The notes under the pieces were generated by a model. It did no database searches, was not told the origin of the DNA, and saw only the letters and a program-made list of their open reading frames with translations. A stretch of DNA of 64,000 bases, from the NCBI RefSeq assembly GCF_000003815.2, contig NC_049991.1:16246971-16310970 (forward strand). The letters are read 5' to 3'. The stretch comes from Branchiostoma floridae. Taxonomy: Eukaryota; Chordata; Leptocardii; Amphioxiformes; Branchiostomatidae. A program made the position numbers and the translations under genes. Below, in pieces: positions 38,061 to 50,850 of this stretch (positions are counted from its first letter, which is position 1; every line of letters starts with the position of its first letter).

Positions 38061-39257
38061 TGTTCACCTTTCTCGAAATATGTTGGATTATGATTGTACC
38101 ATACACACAAGTTGACTGTTGTTCACCTTGCTCGAAATATGTCAACATCTGTGACCAGCTGTGACCAGCTGTTTATGTTGTCAACAGCTGCGACCAGCTG
38201 GTCATGATATGTTTGACAACTTCGATCTACTTTGAATATGACAGTATCACCCATCTGTGGTAATTTTATGTAGCTGCGGGCCAATGGCCATTTACGTTTT
38301 AAAGGAACATGGTTGGTACTTTTATTATGATAATGCTGTCTTCATATATACTTGTACCTTCAGCCTCTTGTTATGGTTGTAATAATTTCAGAAATCCAAG
38401 TTTGCCAAGACTAGCCTAAATAGACAAAGCTGGGTGAACACACTACACGATGAAGCGTGTAAGCCATATTATGAATTATAAAATTACATCAATGTCCTGT
38501 TCCGTGCTTCATACTAATTACGTCCATAACAGAAACATGTTAGTAATTGGCGCGTTTGTCAGTCTGCCTGTCGGTCTTGTAGCACTTGTAGGTGTGTCTT
38601 TTGTGAATGTGCCTGTGTATTAGACCATCCGGTTACTTATCGTCACCATAACTTTAGACTTTGACCACATGTTATCTCACAATCCATACCTGCTTAGGTC
38701 TTTAACATTAAGATTCACATGACACAGACATATTAAGCAACTTTAAATAAAACGATATAAATTAGTTAACACCGTGAAAAGAATCATTATAGGATATAAG
38801 CACAACGTCACACACCAAAGAAGACAAAACAAGCAACATATATACCAGACCGACGTCACAGACTATGTTACCTACGGTCACTTGTTTTGTTTTTTTTGCA
38901 TTTACTATTTCAAGTTTGTAGATCTTCTGGGGATTCGGCCTCGTAGAGAAACTAGCTTTCTGTTGCCGACTCCCCTCAGATTGTATCTAATCTGTGAAGC
39001 TGAATAAGTGAAAAAATAGATAACTAAATAATCACGTAGAGCGTAGCCCTAACAAAAGCACAGGCAATGACACCGCCTCTGTAACTACTAGTATCAAGTA
39101 TTCATTTATTAATTCATTCATTCATTCATTGCTCTTGCTCGTACCTAAAAAGGTATGACTTTTGTTTCTTTGATAGTAGACGAAATAAGTACTTGTTTGG
39201 GGCATTTTTAGTAACGTCTTTTGAATTCACTTTCACTAGGACCATTTATTCCCGAAC

Positions 39258-41710
39258 ATGGAAAAAAGGACGGCGTTCACCCTCGCCATCCCTCTGTGCG
39301 TCCTGTTCAACGTCTTGTTCTTGAGGTTCTCTCCCATCATCATCATTACGTCATCGGAGAACAGCCATCCCATCATACTGTGCCGCCACGGAAACACCGA
39401 CTGCACGAATGAACCAACGTATCAAACAACCCATATCAATTGGAATGGAAGTGAATTTATCGATGTACAAACAGGCAGACCAACTGCTAAGAAGAATGCT
39501 CTCTATTGCCGACTGAAGAAAGTTAGTTTCTCCACCATGACGAGAACGTTGCCACCACCTTCTAACGGTAGCGTCCTCAACCCGTACTTTCCGAGTGAGA
39601 GTTTAGAGAATCTGGTTCGTTATAACTCGTGTGCAGTGGTGAGCAGCAGTCATGGTCTAAAACTCCACAACTACGGACACGACATAGGTACATTTCCAGA
39701 TTTTATCTTATGACTTATTTTCGTTTTATGACCTCACTGAAGAAAGACAACCACATTGAATGTGATAATCTAGATATCTTACAATTATGCAATAGAAATT
39801 GCCGCTAATTCCATATTGAAAATAGTATTTAAGAAGTTTGGGAGAACAGACAGACACAACAAGAAGTGGCAACACCCTCACAATCTTGTCCATTTCACAC
39901 AGTACATGCTCAATATAGGGCACATGTAATCCACGGGTACTAACAGCACTAATCCCTTTCTGTCAGCTTGCAAGACCAAAATGGGCCAAGTCAACCTTCC
40001 CACCCTGCCAGTCTCCATATTATATATGCCATATACACTATCTTCCCCCTCACACCCTGCCTCTCTACTCGACATTTTTTGTTACTTTGATTTTAAGTTG
40101 ATCCACTGTCTGAATGTGTTATCATTGTTATTATTATTACCATTATTATATTAAGTTATCTTGAGTTATTTGTATTGTAAATAGTTGACAGCTGACGATT
40201 ACTTATGCAAGTTTGACCTTTGATTTCAATTTTGATTCAGTTGCAAGTTGTGATTTTGTGTTATTTTATGTTGGGGTCTCCCGGCCCACCAGGAGGTATT
40301 GAAAAACGCCAGTAGGCGATGTATTTTCCTGGATAAATAAATAAACTGAACTGACATACATTCCAACAGACACAACAGATACACCGTAATCACGGAGATT
40401 TTTTCTATTATTAATTATTTCCAGATTCTCACGATGCCGTTCTGAGGTTCAACTGTGCTCCCACCCAAGGTTTCTCTGCGCATGTCGGCAGTCGGACAGA
40501 TATACGTTTGATAAATACGCAGATCCCCGAGAAGACGTGTACGGACGAGTTTTGGGACGAACGCATCAAAATGTTCAACAATGAAACTGTGGTCATCCGA
40601 AATTTCGATTCTATACGTGTGGTAAGAGGGAAAATTGACACTCGAAAAGATAAATACAAAAGCTTTTTCAATTATATACGATACAGAAAGATGTATCCCA
40701 ATAGCACAACGCACTTTATACAAAGATCTAATTTCGGGTTGGATTTGAGGAATGAACTCAAGCGGTTTTGCGAGACGACGAAAGGCTGCAAGCCAAGCAA
40801 AATGAGTCCAAGCTCTGGATCACTTGGTAAGTTACTTAAATGTGACTTTTAAAAAGATGAGATTCGTTTTATATTTTCCGTTGTTACTTTAAAGTTCGAA
40901 AGTTCTATTTCAGAATTCTCCCGGAATTCTAGCTATGTCCCGTGGTGTAAATGTACTTTTCATTTCATTTTTAAGAGTATAACGTTCCTAAATATCTTCA
41001 TTTCCTATTTGATATTCCGAAGAGATGTTAAATTTGATGTGTCTGTTTCAATATCATGTAATGCTACGGTCACAATTGCAGCGTTGTCAGCAGGGTATGT
41101 AGCCCCGGCCGGGCTCTGAAGCCACATATTTGTCCCAGTGGACTACCGAATACAGTGGGGAAACCTCTAGATATGTGCTCACAATCATCGTGCGGAGTCA
41201 AGCTATTTGTTACCGGGTCCCGGGTTGACTTTAACTCCGAATTAGAATAAACCCGGGCTCCGGCTGTGCCCACGACTAACCCGGTAGCTGCTGGGTGTCC
41301 AACGGGGCCACGTAGGGGTCACGCCCAAAAGTGAAAAACAAACTGTAAACTATCCGACGGGGTCCCTTTTCCCAATTGTGACCGAAGCATAATCCACGTT
41401 AAACATCCAAAATAAGATGCAAACTGATGGCGATACCTTTACCCCTCCATCCTCCCCCCTCCCCACAGGAGTGATAATGATGCTGCATCTGTGCGACTGG
41501 GTCTACACCTACGAGATAGTTCCCTCCAGTGTGGACAAGACGCGCCTAGCTTATTACTACAGCGGGAACATCACTAAGAATCATAATGCATTTCACTCCA
41601 TCGCCACGGAAAGGCAGTACTTCAGAACACTGACAGTGACACCACCAGATGAAGTGGAGAGAACGGGCGTGGCAGTCTTTAGGGGCCTGTCTCAGTACAA
41701 CTGTACATAA
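39258..41710 (+). CDS. Beta-galactoside alpha-2,6-sialyltransferase-like (ST6Gal family), paralogue B
   Basis: Tandem paralogue of the gene at 31748. Exons: 39258-39687, 40425-40826, 41469-41710; 1074 nt, 357 residues. Intron positions and phases match paralogue A. It has an N-terminal anchor ([18 protein letters not shown]), a stem slightly longer than A's, motif L ([16 protein letters not shown], then [12 protein letters not shown]), motif S ([18 protein letters not shown]) and the VS pair in FHSIATE (His-x4-Glu). The C-terminus [13 protein letters not shown] is the same as A's. All key residues are kept, so both copies look active. The motif-L Gly-to-Cys change is shared and so predates the duplication. 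Intron 1 carries a LINE tail at 40260-40365. Confidence 0.92.
40260..40365 (+). mobile_element. 3' end of a truncated non-LTR retrotransposon
   Basis: GGGGTCTCCCGGCCCACCAG, ATTGAAAAACGCCAGTAGGC and TTTTCCTGGATAAATAAATA followed by CTGAACTGA is a typical short-repeat LINE 3' tail. The 5' limit is unclear and may reach about 39830. It lies in sialyltransferase B intron 1. Confidence 0.6.
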
Positions 41711-41740
41711 CTGCTTCTGCATTGTTCTGAAAGTTTATTC

Positions 41741-41780
41741 TACGGTGGAGAGAGTGGTGGACGACACTCGAAACGTCAGG
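41741..41780 (+). ncRNA. Second hammerhead-like hairpin relic
   Basis: GAGTG / CACTC stem with loop GTGGACGA, followed by GAAACGTC. The first core box is not recognisable. It resembles 17594-17633 and lies 30 bp after sialyltransferase B. TACCTGGATGGC...ACCAGGATGGCTAACCTTCA downstream fits a retroelement terminal region. Confidence 0.4.
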
Positions 41781-42344
41781 GAGTCATCTCTGAAGCTTAT
41801 CCATGTGAAGAGAATGTATTGTTTGTAAATGTCGTTTACCTGGATGGCTATACCAGGATGGCTAACCTTCATAAACTATTTCTGTTTCTTTCTTATTGTA
41901 TCTTTATTTTGTCTTATTGGATTCAAATTATGCTTCCCATGGATAGCGACCCGCGGGAAATGAGTTCAGACAATTATAATTATCTTGGATGGCCCATACA
42001 TGTTCTTGTAACTGTTATGAAGAGATTTTGAAGAGCTGTACATGTAAAATAGGAACCAGACAGTATGTCTTTGTCTTGTCTGTAGAGTCCTCTAGCTAAA
42101 CGACAATGATATGGGCATTTTAAAGCTTATCCTTTGTAACTTCAATTTATTCCATTGAAATCTATTAGGTCATTCTCGTATACAATATGTTTTCTGATGT
42201 ATTTCGACTCCATTTCTGTCATTTAACATATCATACTACCTAATGGGCTTGGTCGAGACTGTGAGCATTGTGATCTAAATATATATTATGGTAGAAAACC
42301 TTAGCACTTGAGAATACGTCAAAATGATAATGGAATGACACAGG

Positions 42345-45300
42345 CTTCTGCTGCTCAGGATTTATTTTTTGAAAGAAACAAGATAAAAGAGATATGAATA
42401 TGCAATACAACATAGTACCGACACAAATAAAAAAGGAACGCAGTTCTATAGACAGATAGATACAAATGTGGGTTGAAATAGCGATGAGCCAAAAGGCATG
42501 ATTGGATTCTACGGCTACTACACCGATAATATCTGCTGCTCATCAAGCGCTTGGAGGTTGGAGATAAAGCTCGGATGGGAGAATCTGCGGGATTGCCAGG
42601 TTTTGCTTGTCATCTCCTGCAGCTCATAAGTGGCTGGTAGAGGGCGCTGTAGGGTTGCTCTCGGATGAAACTGCAACAAACAACGTAAGCCCCGTGGTCT
42701 TGCGAAGTCATGGAGCTGCGGAGAGAAGGGACAGAGTGTTAACCTGTGGCTTCCCCTGTAGTGTGGGTGTATTCTGACTAGATGTCATGTACGTGGTCAT
42801 AAAATAATCACGACCTTAAGCTCACCATTTTATCACTCATTTTCGAGCTTCGAGCAGCGCATTTTATCTGTATTTTTCTTGTAAGACATATCTCATGTCA
42901 CTTCAAATGCCTGGACGACAAGTGTTACATAAGGAAAGATACGTCATAGAATCTGCTTTTACTCTGTAACGGATGAAAACGTAAAGAGCCCCATTGACAT
43001 TCCACACTGCATTGGCAACGTCACGTTTTCGACTTCAAACCTTCAGACATTTTGCATCACAAGTAGTTCCACATTCGTAGTAGGTGGTTCTTCCAAACAC
43101 ACATTCAGGCCTTCCGGCAGTTACCATTGGCAACGATTAAAGGATTTACCAAGGCACATAATTGGTACAGTAATAGCAGGGACAAATGCTGCCTAGTCCG
43201 CGGGCAATTCGGAAGCTGCGCAACATGGATTAGAAACAGACGCGTACTTGAATGAAGCGCGTTGAAATGGCGAAATTAGCCAACCTCGTCCTATAAAAGC
43301 TGTGATAACGTCTGAACAGCTGGGAGGATGGATAAGGGACACACACAGAACAGTCGTAAAGGGGGTAATTAGGATTGTGCGGATAGGAAGCATGTGTATT
43401 ACGTTCTATGGGAGCTTTTAACGTTTAGAAATCAAGAGGTTGGAATAAACGTTTAAGTAATGCTTCAGTATGACAGATGCTGGGTGCTTGTTCGAAACTA
43501 TGTCGAGGTCAGCACGAATGGGAAGAAATAGACTATTTTCAGCTACAATTTCGTGCAATCAACAGGGCGAAAACTCACGAGAATATATTTGCAATAAACT
43601 TTTCTTTTATTCGAAACTCTTACTCTCAAACAGAAGAAGAATTTGTAGGATAGCCCGGCCATTGTTGACCGGAGACATAATGACAATGGATAACGGTACA
43701 GACAACAGCCTTTGCACCACGATTTGCAAAATATGATTAAGTGTCAAACAATTAATCTCCCGGCAGATTTACAAGTGGCATGAAATAGTATCAAAGCTGG
43801 CCAAGGAATATAGCTTACCAAGGAATGTCCTCCAGCCTTGGGTGGCTAAATTCTTTGACCAGCTTTGATACTACTAGCTACCGCGGTGGATTTGCATGGA
43901 GATGATAAAACAACAGTCTTCAAACAGACGTGTCAGATGGATGAAAAAAATAGGGACAAGTTACCCTCATGGGATTTCAGTCGGTCTTTTGCAGTCTATC
44001 CAGCTACGGTCAGACTTCTATTCTACTAGTCTTTGATTCCTAACCTGGCCAAAGTCTCCTGTTATTATGCGGCCAGGCGGGGTCTGTTAAAGACTAATGA
44101 AACAATGCTAGAGAGCGGTTGGTGCTGACCTTATGGAAGCTGCACTTTCTGGTTGAGGATGAGCTCCACCAGGTCCCCGACCTGCAGGTAGTTGCTGTCC
44201 TTCTTGTTTGACGTCCAGGAGAATTTGTAGGCGTGGTTGTCCACATCCAGGTCCGCCGCGCGTTTCCTGCCTGCAGCCTTGCCGCCTTGGTTACAAACAA
44301 ACAAAGAAACGCCGGATTAGGTGAATGAAATAGATGAGATCATTCACAAGCTACCAGTGAAAAATATACGACATGCATATTGCAGTAGCATTGCTAGTCC
44401 ACCTGATAATAGTAGTAATTTGATATTATATGACTCCGGATTGTGATGCATCCATTCAATTCAGACGACATGGCCTCCTAACATTTTGCATTGACATCAT
44501 TCAGATAGCTGCACGTTTAGTCGCAATATCCAGTTGTCAAAGGGATGTTGGCACAAAATTCTTCCTTAATTAGTTATCTCCAGTGACTCTTGCAATTTGC
44601 GTCCATAGTGGGGAAGTAGATACTAGAAATCCATTTGTTTTATTCCATGCAGCCAGTTCTTTCAACGGCCAACAGAATAAAAACGGCACTTCTAACAGGC
44701 AGGAAGTCTTGCAGTCTCCAAGGGATCACTGGTGAATGGGGCTATCTTCTTCAAGTATCTAGTTAAGTATCTATTGCATTGTTAGAAAAGTAGTCTTCGA
44801 AGAAATGTTCAGTTGCAATTATATCGCTTTACATACCCACGACAGCACGCCTAATGCTTCTGTAGATGTACTACACTATCTACTTATTATATTGCTATCT
44901 GGTAGAATCTGCACTTCTGCAGGTAGATCATAGAGATCCCAACTGGAGTCTCTGCTGACCACGATCAGGATGGTGCTAAGGTGGTCTCCGATCCCATTTT
45001 TTACAAATCCTAAATTTCGAGCCTTATGTTACGAAGTTCTGCTTTTTAAAGAAATAAATTTGAATTCACAGTCTTTGATAGAGATTCTACCTGTAGAATC
45101 ACCGTCTCTACATATAGCCTTGGATGCTGCATGAAATAGGAAGAACGACTTATACAGGAAAGCAAGTCTGTATCCGAAACGCTCTAGCAACTTGGTATGA
45201 TATGGCTAGTAATGAATATATACATTGCCTGAAACATCCGGAGATAAACTGACCTGTGATGTCGTCCAGGATGGCCTTCAGCGCGTGCAACCTCCCCAGT

Positions 45301-48300
45301 TTGTACACGTTCTTGCTCTTGGCGTTCGACATGACAGCCTCTGCCATTCGCTTGTCCCTGAACAAAGGCGTTGATAGATCAATTTAAAACACAACTAAAG
45401 GCTGGAGTAAAAGTGTGCGAAACGGAAATGTTTGCATGAGTGGAGATATGCTCTGACTGTTATCGGGTGTAAGAAGTTGTGGAGTTACTGAACTGAACAC
45501 AGGACACAGACACGAAATGAAAGGAAGGTTCATTAGTATAAAAAAAAGAGATTGATACGACTGTAGTAGTCTTTGCACCTGCATGAGGAAAATTGCCTTC
45601 CACTGACTCAAACTTCTTTCTGTTGAGCAAACATACAAGTCGCGCATATCCTTTGAAAATCATTTGTGACATTCTAGACCGGAAGGATTGCCCCTTACTC
45701 TTCGTCCTGGTACAGCGGCATCATCTCCTCCGTGACGGCGTTCTCCTGACCAGGGTACCCATAGTCCACGAAGCCGGCCAGCCTGGTTCTCTCGGTCCTA
45801 CAGGACGGGTTGGCAGATTCGGGCATTAAGTAGTGAAGGGAGTTAATTGAAACTGACGCTTTAATGGAATGAATGAATAAATGGTTTAAAAAAGGTAGGT
45901 AAAGGTTAAGAGGTAAAGGTAGTCCGATCCGGCCATTTTGAGGCCTAAAGGCAGCTGTGTCCAGGATACGCTTTGGAAGCCGATGCGTATACTGCCCTGA
46001 TCAAAGTTAGGTAACCATTTTTACACCTGGAAGTGGAAAAAGCTTGAAGCGCCTTTCACAAGGTCTAGCAAGGAAGGCCAGAAATGCCAGAGATCGGTCA
46101 TTCGACGCAACATTAATGGTTTACTCAGTATTGATTAAAGACAATGAAAGAGAGGCAGTAGCTACTACAGCAAAGTAGCAATATTAAAACGTCCTGAAAA
46201 GTGTTTTGAATGGATATAAAATTTGAGCTTGGGTTCCTTAGAAGGATTCGTACCTTGTGTTTGGGCTTTCGTAGTTCGGAGCCGCCTCCAGACAGGCGCA
46301 GCTTGTCAGTAGCACCAATGTGAAGAAAAGAAGCACAACTTTGCCCTCCATGTTTCCTCCTTGGCGGTCCTCGCACTTGGGTTTGACGGGCTGTTCTGTT
46401 AAGGACGGATACAGAGGTAAGTATGTGTTATTATAATCACTTTCTGACGCAGTTTGCTCAATCTGGGGACATACAAGAATAGCTGCAACTGACGTATCTC
46501 CGGTGTTTTTGCTCCCGGTGGAACCATGTATTCTTCCTGTTGCAGGAAGGTTAATTCTAACGTCATAAAAATAATGATTTGCACTCATGAGGATCCGATG
46601 ACGCACCCCTACCAGTCCCACGGTTGGAAATGTCAGATCAATTAAAGGAACTTTTTTCCCTTTAGAACATCAAACTGCTGCCTTCACCACGTGAGTCATT
46701 ACTTTTGAAGTTACTCTTTCTATTTCAAGCTGGTATCGACGCTTGAGGCTGTTCGACCACACCGATGATCACAAGACAGCTTTAATTCCGCGCAGAGCGG
46801 TACAGACTGGTTTGTTGGATTTTGTTTCAGCTGGCAATATCTAGCTCTGCATTTATCACTCTCACGGCAAGGCCGAAGAAATACCTAAAACTGACTTTTA
46901 CAGATAACTTTCCGCGTGGTTTATATGTGCATTAAAAAGAGGCTTCTCATATACCACTGTTGACTATTTCTAACGGGTTGCAACATGAGTTTGACTTCTT
47001 TCTTTTTGGAAGCAACAGAAGACGAAAAGTCACACATTTTCTACAATATGTGGGTTCTGCGATTTTAAGAGAAAAGAGGCTTTCTGTTCGTCAGTGAATG
47101 TGGGAAATTGGGATATATCTTCGTAAACAAAAATGATTCTTTCAGTTTGACTAAATGAACACTAAAATGTGTTTCGTCTTAGATTAGGAACTTAGATCTG
47201 GGACCGTGCTGTGCCCACATAAAGCACTACCTGGCCACAAGGGAGGTTGAGACTGGTGTTAACCTCACCCGCGTGTGCACCGTGCAGTTATGTCCAGTTC
47301 GGCTACCTACAGATAATGTGCAAATGGATGGAGGCAGCAGGGGCAAGCAGTCAGGCTATCCGCAGGGAATGTGCAGTCTCCACATCTAACTGGCGAAATC
47401 AGGAGTCAAGACCGGGTGAAGCAATACAGTCAAGGGTTAAGAGAAAACTAATCTACCGTGTACCATCATGGCGGAATGTGGAGACTTGGGAGCAAAAATT
47501 TGAAACATTTGCTGACAGCATAAAAGACTTGCTTAGGACTTAAACAGGCTCTCTGGACGACATTAAACAAAACAAATGAAACAAGAGGAAGGGTGAAACT
47601 AAAGTATCCAAGAAACATTTTGAAAAGTGTCTGATCCTTACGACTTCCAGCATTGATAGATTGTAGCTCACTACAGCTTTGCACCATCAACAATACTTTT
47701 GCTATGACGCATTCGTGTGAAAAAAAGACGATTACTCAGTAGAAAGCCTATGAGTTTTCCCGTTCGATGATATTTTGGAGCGAGGGTAATACAACTACAC
47801 AGGTTGGTTTTGTGAGCTTGTTATGTAACTCTTACCGTTGTGGAATGACCAAACTCCCCACCAAATGGCTAACTGCTCCCATCTGCGGCTTTCAAAAGTT
47901 GACTGTAAGTCTATTTTTGCTTTAATATCATCACATTATGGTTCTATTGGCAGTTTTGCTTCATTTCCAGTACCACAACAACGCCATGACGTAAATGATA
48001 CTGACTAATGAGCCCGATCCTTCTCTTCTATATCGACATGAGGCACTTGAAAAGTGGCGGTGAACAGAGAAACTTGCTATAGGCTGGACTAGTCGATAAA
48101 CCAAAAGCTATGGCAACAGTTTTCTCAGACTTTCTGGAGAAATATTGAACAGCATCGTCATATGTTCTTGCCAAAACTGTGCACCAAATGTCTTCTTTGT
48201 CGTTTTACTGGTGGAATCTTCTCAATGCCCTCTCTACGTCGCCTAGCTTACTCAGACACCGACTTAATCGCTTATAGTCATACTTAAGCTGTTCTGTCAC

Positions 48301-50815
48301 TGGTGATTTAGGGTTGTGTGCTGAAATCAATAAACCACCCGTCACTATACTGGCCATTTGGACACAGCTAGTGTAAGGATCGAGGGAGTTATGGACTTTC
48401 CAGGTCCGTCAGCAAAGTTTTCATTCCCCCAAGTTGCTGTCGGGCACTAGGTCTAGACTACATAGGGTGCCATGATTAAAAGTTATGGCGATGGTCTCAC
48501 TGGCCCTGTATATGCACCTTTAGCTGAAAGTAATTGGAACATCAATCTTCGGCGATCGGAGAGGTTCTTGAACTTTTCACACTTTTAACTTTTAAGCCGT
48601 AGAGTTTTCGACTTTAGTAACACAATTTGGATTCCATTTCCGCCCCTATTGATGCTGCATGGTCGAAGATTGATTCTCTAATTATGATGTATCCAAAAGA
48701 ATTGATGATGGGAAAATAGTCAAACGATTAGGAATCTTCTGTTTCATCCACTCTCTGCGTCTTGCACTGCCCCGTTCTGTTCTGCAAACTTTGTAAGACA
48801 CAAAGCCACAAGGCTACAGGCCTTTCCTTCGGCCGAAGATTGATTCACCCATTATGATATAGTGTAGCAATTACAGTTGACAGGAAATCATGATTCAAAG
48901 TTTAGTTTTTTTCAAACGCACCCAAATCTCCTGCATTATTGCTACGCACGCTATTGGCAATATCATCATCATCATACTAGTTAAATGTGCGAACAATGAA
49001 AACAGAGATCAGAGTTTCAAAATGCTGTTGTACCATGTAGGAAGCTGTTTAAGAAATGCCACGTTTTTCTCTGTGTGTTTGAATCGCCATATGTTATGTA
49101 CATCATCGTTGTGTTTATCTATGCATGTACATAAACGACACGCTCTGCAGGCATCATAGAACCAGTATGATTGCTACAAAGACACTAAAATGTTTTCATG
49201 CTGAAACCGTAGCATCGTGATAGTTATGCAATAATGTTAACTCTAAAGAAAAAGGGCAATGATCGTTTCCATTCAGCGCAATCTTTCCCCGAGATCTTTT
49301 AAGTGGCAATGTCACATGTGCACGTACATTTGCCACGTTTTCCCCCAATTAATGATTAAAACCCTGCCTCACACTTGGATGCAGTATGTTGATTATAGAT
49401 AGTTGGAATCATTCCAACTACGTTACTGAGCTTTTCTTGCATTCAATGTTCTGTGAAAGAAAAAGCGATTGAACGTGAAGTGAAGGTAACCTTTGAGTAC
49501 TCAGGGATGCCACGCCATATAGAAAGGATGTTTTACATGAAATATGAATATGACACAACTGGAGATTCCACTGTTTCTGGTTGAATGGACAGCTCGAGAT
49601 ATTCTTTGTGCGCGAAGATCGTTGAAGAGATTTATTAGTCACATATGAGCACAGTTGATATACTTTTCTTCTAGCAGTGACTAATTTTTAAAGGTATACA
49701 CTCGTACCTCCATACTTTTTCAGTGTTCTTGTGTACACTGCTTGTCTACCGACTAAATACTCACAGCTGTTATTCCAACATGTCTGAACAAGTTATGTTT
49801 CAGTTAACACCGACTAGCTTTCTAACAAGCATACACACGATAAAATATATTGTTAAATGTAGTTTTATAAACTGCATCGTGGTTATATTTTGGCATTGAC
49901 TTAGACGAACCCCTTTAGCTGATGATGACTTCTCTCATACTGTTCGAACAAGTGGTCGGATAAAACTGCTGTTATAAAATCATACCAAAACCTGGTTCTG
50001 AACAATCCTGTCAACAACAAAAAAACATCCGCCCCAAACTTAAAGATTGGCCACGCCATGAGCTGTCTAGCTAAGGCGTATATGATCACAGTAGATGTGT
50101 AAAACAATTTTCAACGAGTATGTTCAATGCAAGGCCATAGTTGACCACTTCTAGGCATTGAACTAAGTTAATGGAAGATGGAAATTATTATTGGAAATAG
50201 CGGCTAAAATTGGGAAACAGTTGTCATAGAGAGATTTCCATAGTTTGGACTCGCCATCCAATAGAAGAGAAAAATCACTCATAATTCAACACTTCTCTTA
50301 GAGTTGAAAATACATAAGTGAAATATATCAGTATCGAAAAAGTAAACCGTCCATTTAACAGTTTTTTTTTTTACATAACGGGGTAGAGAAGTCGATCAGG
50401 AAATAGCCGTCCGCTCAAAATTTGCAAGTGAGAAAATAGATTCTGCAGCAGGGTACGGCCTTCCTACTACCTGTTGAGGTGACTAGAAACAGACAAGAAA
50501 TGGGCCTCGCTGAAAGTAGAAGCAATGTTCAGCAGCCAATGACACTAATGGACAATTTTCGGTGACTAGAGCGTTAGAGAAAAGCTGGTAAAATGATGCG
50601 GAATCCGATTTACACGTACCGATAATGTCCTAAAAATGAGTTACGGACACTCTTCCCGATAAATATCAGTATACTGTCAGCCCAAGAAATTGCTGATTTT
50701 CTCCTAAAACACTGACGGACTACAAATATTTTTTCAAAGATCAGTAGAAGAAAAGATGAAAACTCACCTGCTGGTTTCTCACACCCTGAAGAGGCAACAC
50801 GCTGCAAGCTTGTGA
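42345..50815 (-). CDS. Secreted peptide-hormone precursor, PTH/PTHrP/TIP39-like (151 residues)
   Basis: Coding exons (minus): 46254-46351, 45699-45797, 45254-45357, 44131-44285; 456 nt. A 5' UTR exon ends at 50774 (CCAGCAG before GTGAGTT). A probable 3' UTR exon is 42345-42671, since the TAA is followed by a GTCAGC donor and an acceptor lies at 42671. Residues 1-19 form a signal peptide (MEGKVVLLFFTLVLLTSCAC). Lys68-Arg69 precedes a helical peptide from Met70 to Ala105, closed by Gly-Arg-Lys-Arg, a cleavage and amidation signal. Aligned to PTH(1-34), Glu72, Lys81, Arg88, Leu92 and Leu96 fall on Glu4, Lys13, Arg20, Leu24 and Leu28, and RLHALKAILDDI resembles RVEWLRKKLQDV. The intron just before AspLysArg matches the intron position of vertebrate PTH genes. 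Amidation is not typical of PTH, so another class B1 GPCR ligand is possible. Confidence 0.6.
43787..43872. mobile_element. Short 86-bp hairpin MITE in the 3' UTR intron of the PTH-like gene
   Basis: AGTATCAAAGCTGGCCAA is matched in reverse by TTGACCAGCTTTGATACT. Confidence 0.8.
46400..50767. other. First intron of the PTH-like gene
   Basis: About 4.4 kb of unique-looking, AT-rich sequence between the non-coding first exon and the signal-peptide exon. The plus-strand open frame at 47247-47543 shows no recognisable domain. Nothing else could be supported. Confidence 0.5.
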
Positions 50816-50837
50816 GGCAGAAGGGCAGAAACGCGCG

Positions 50838-50850
50838 CCTTTTTATGGCA
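50838..50850 (-). promoter_or_regulatory. TATA-like box of the PTH-like gene
   Basis: CCATAAAAAGG on the minus strand sits about 30 bp before a likely start site near 50815 and 70 bp before the non-coding exon 1 donor. A TATA promoter is common for hormone genes. Confidence 0.5.

Larger units (their letters stand above)
33907..39257. other. Repeat-rich spacer between the two sialyltransferase genes
   Basis: Holds a LINE fragment, two MITEs, a palindrome and a tandem repeat, listed separately. An ATTAAA near 34100 may be the sialyltransferase A poly(A) signal. No host exon was recognised. Confidence 0.6.

Noticed and set aside
47247-47543. 98-codon plus frame in the PTH-like gene intron
   Set aside because: No domain and no convincing splice or promoter context.
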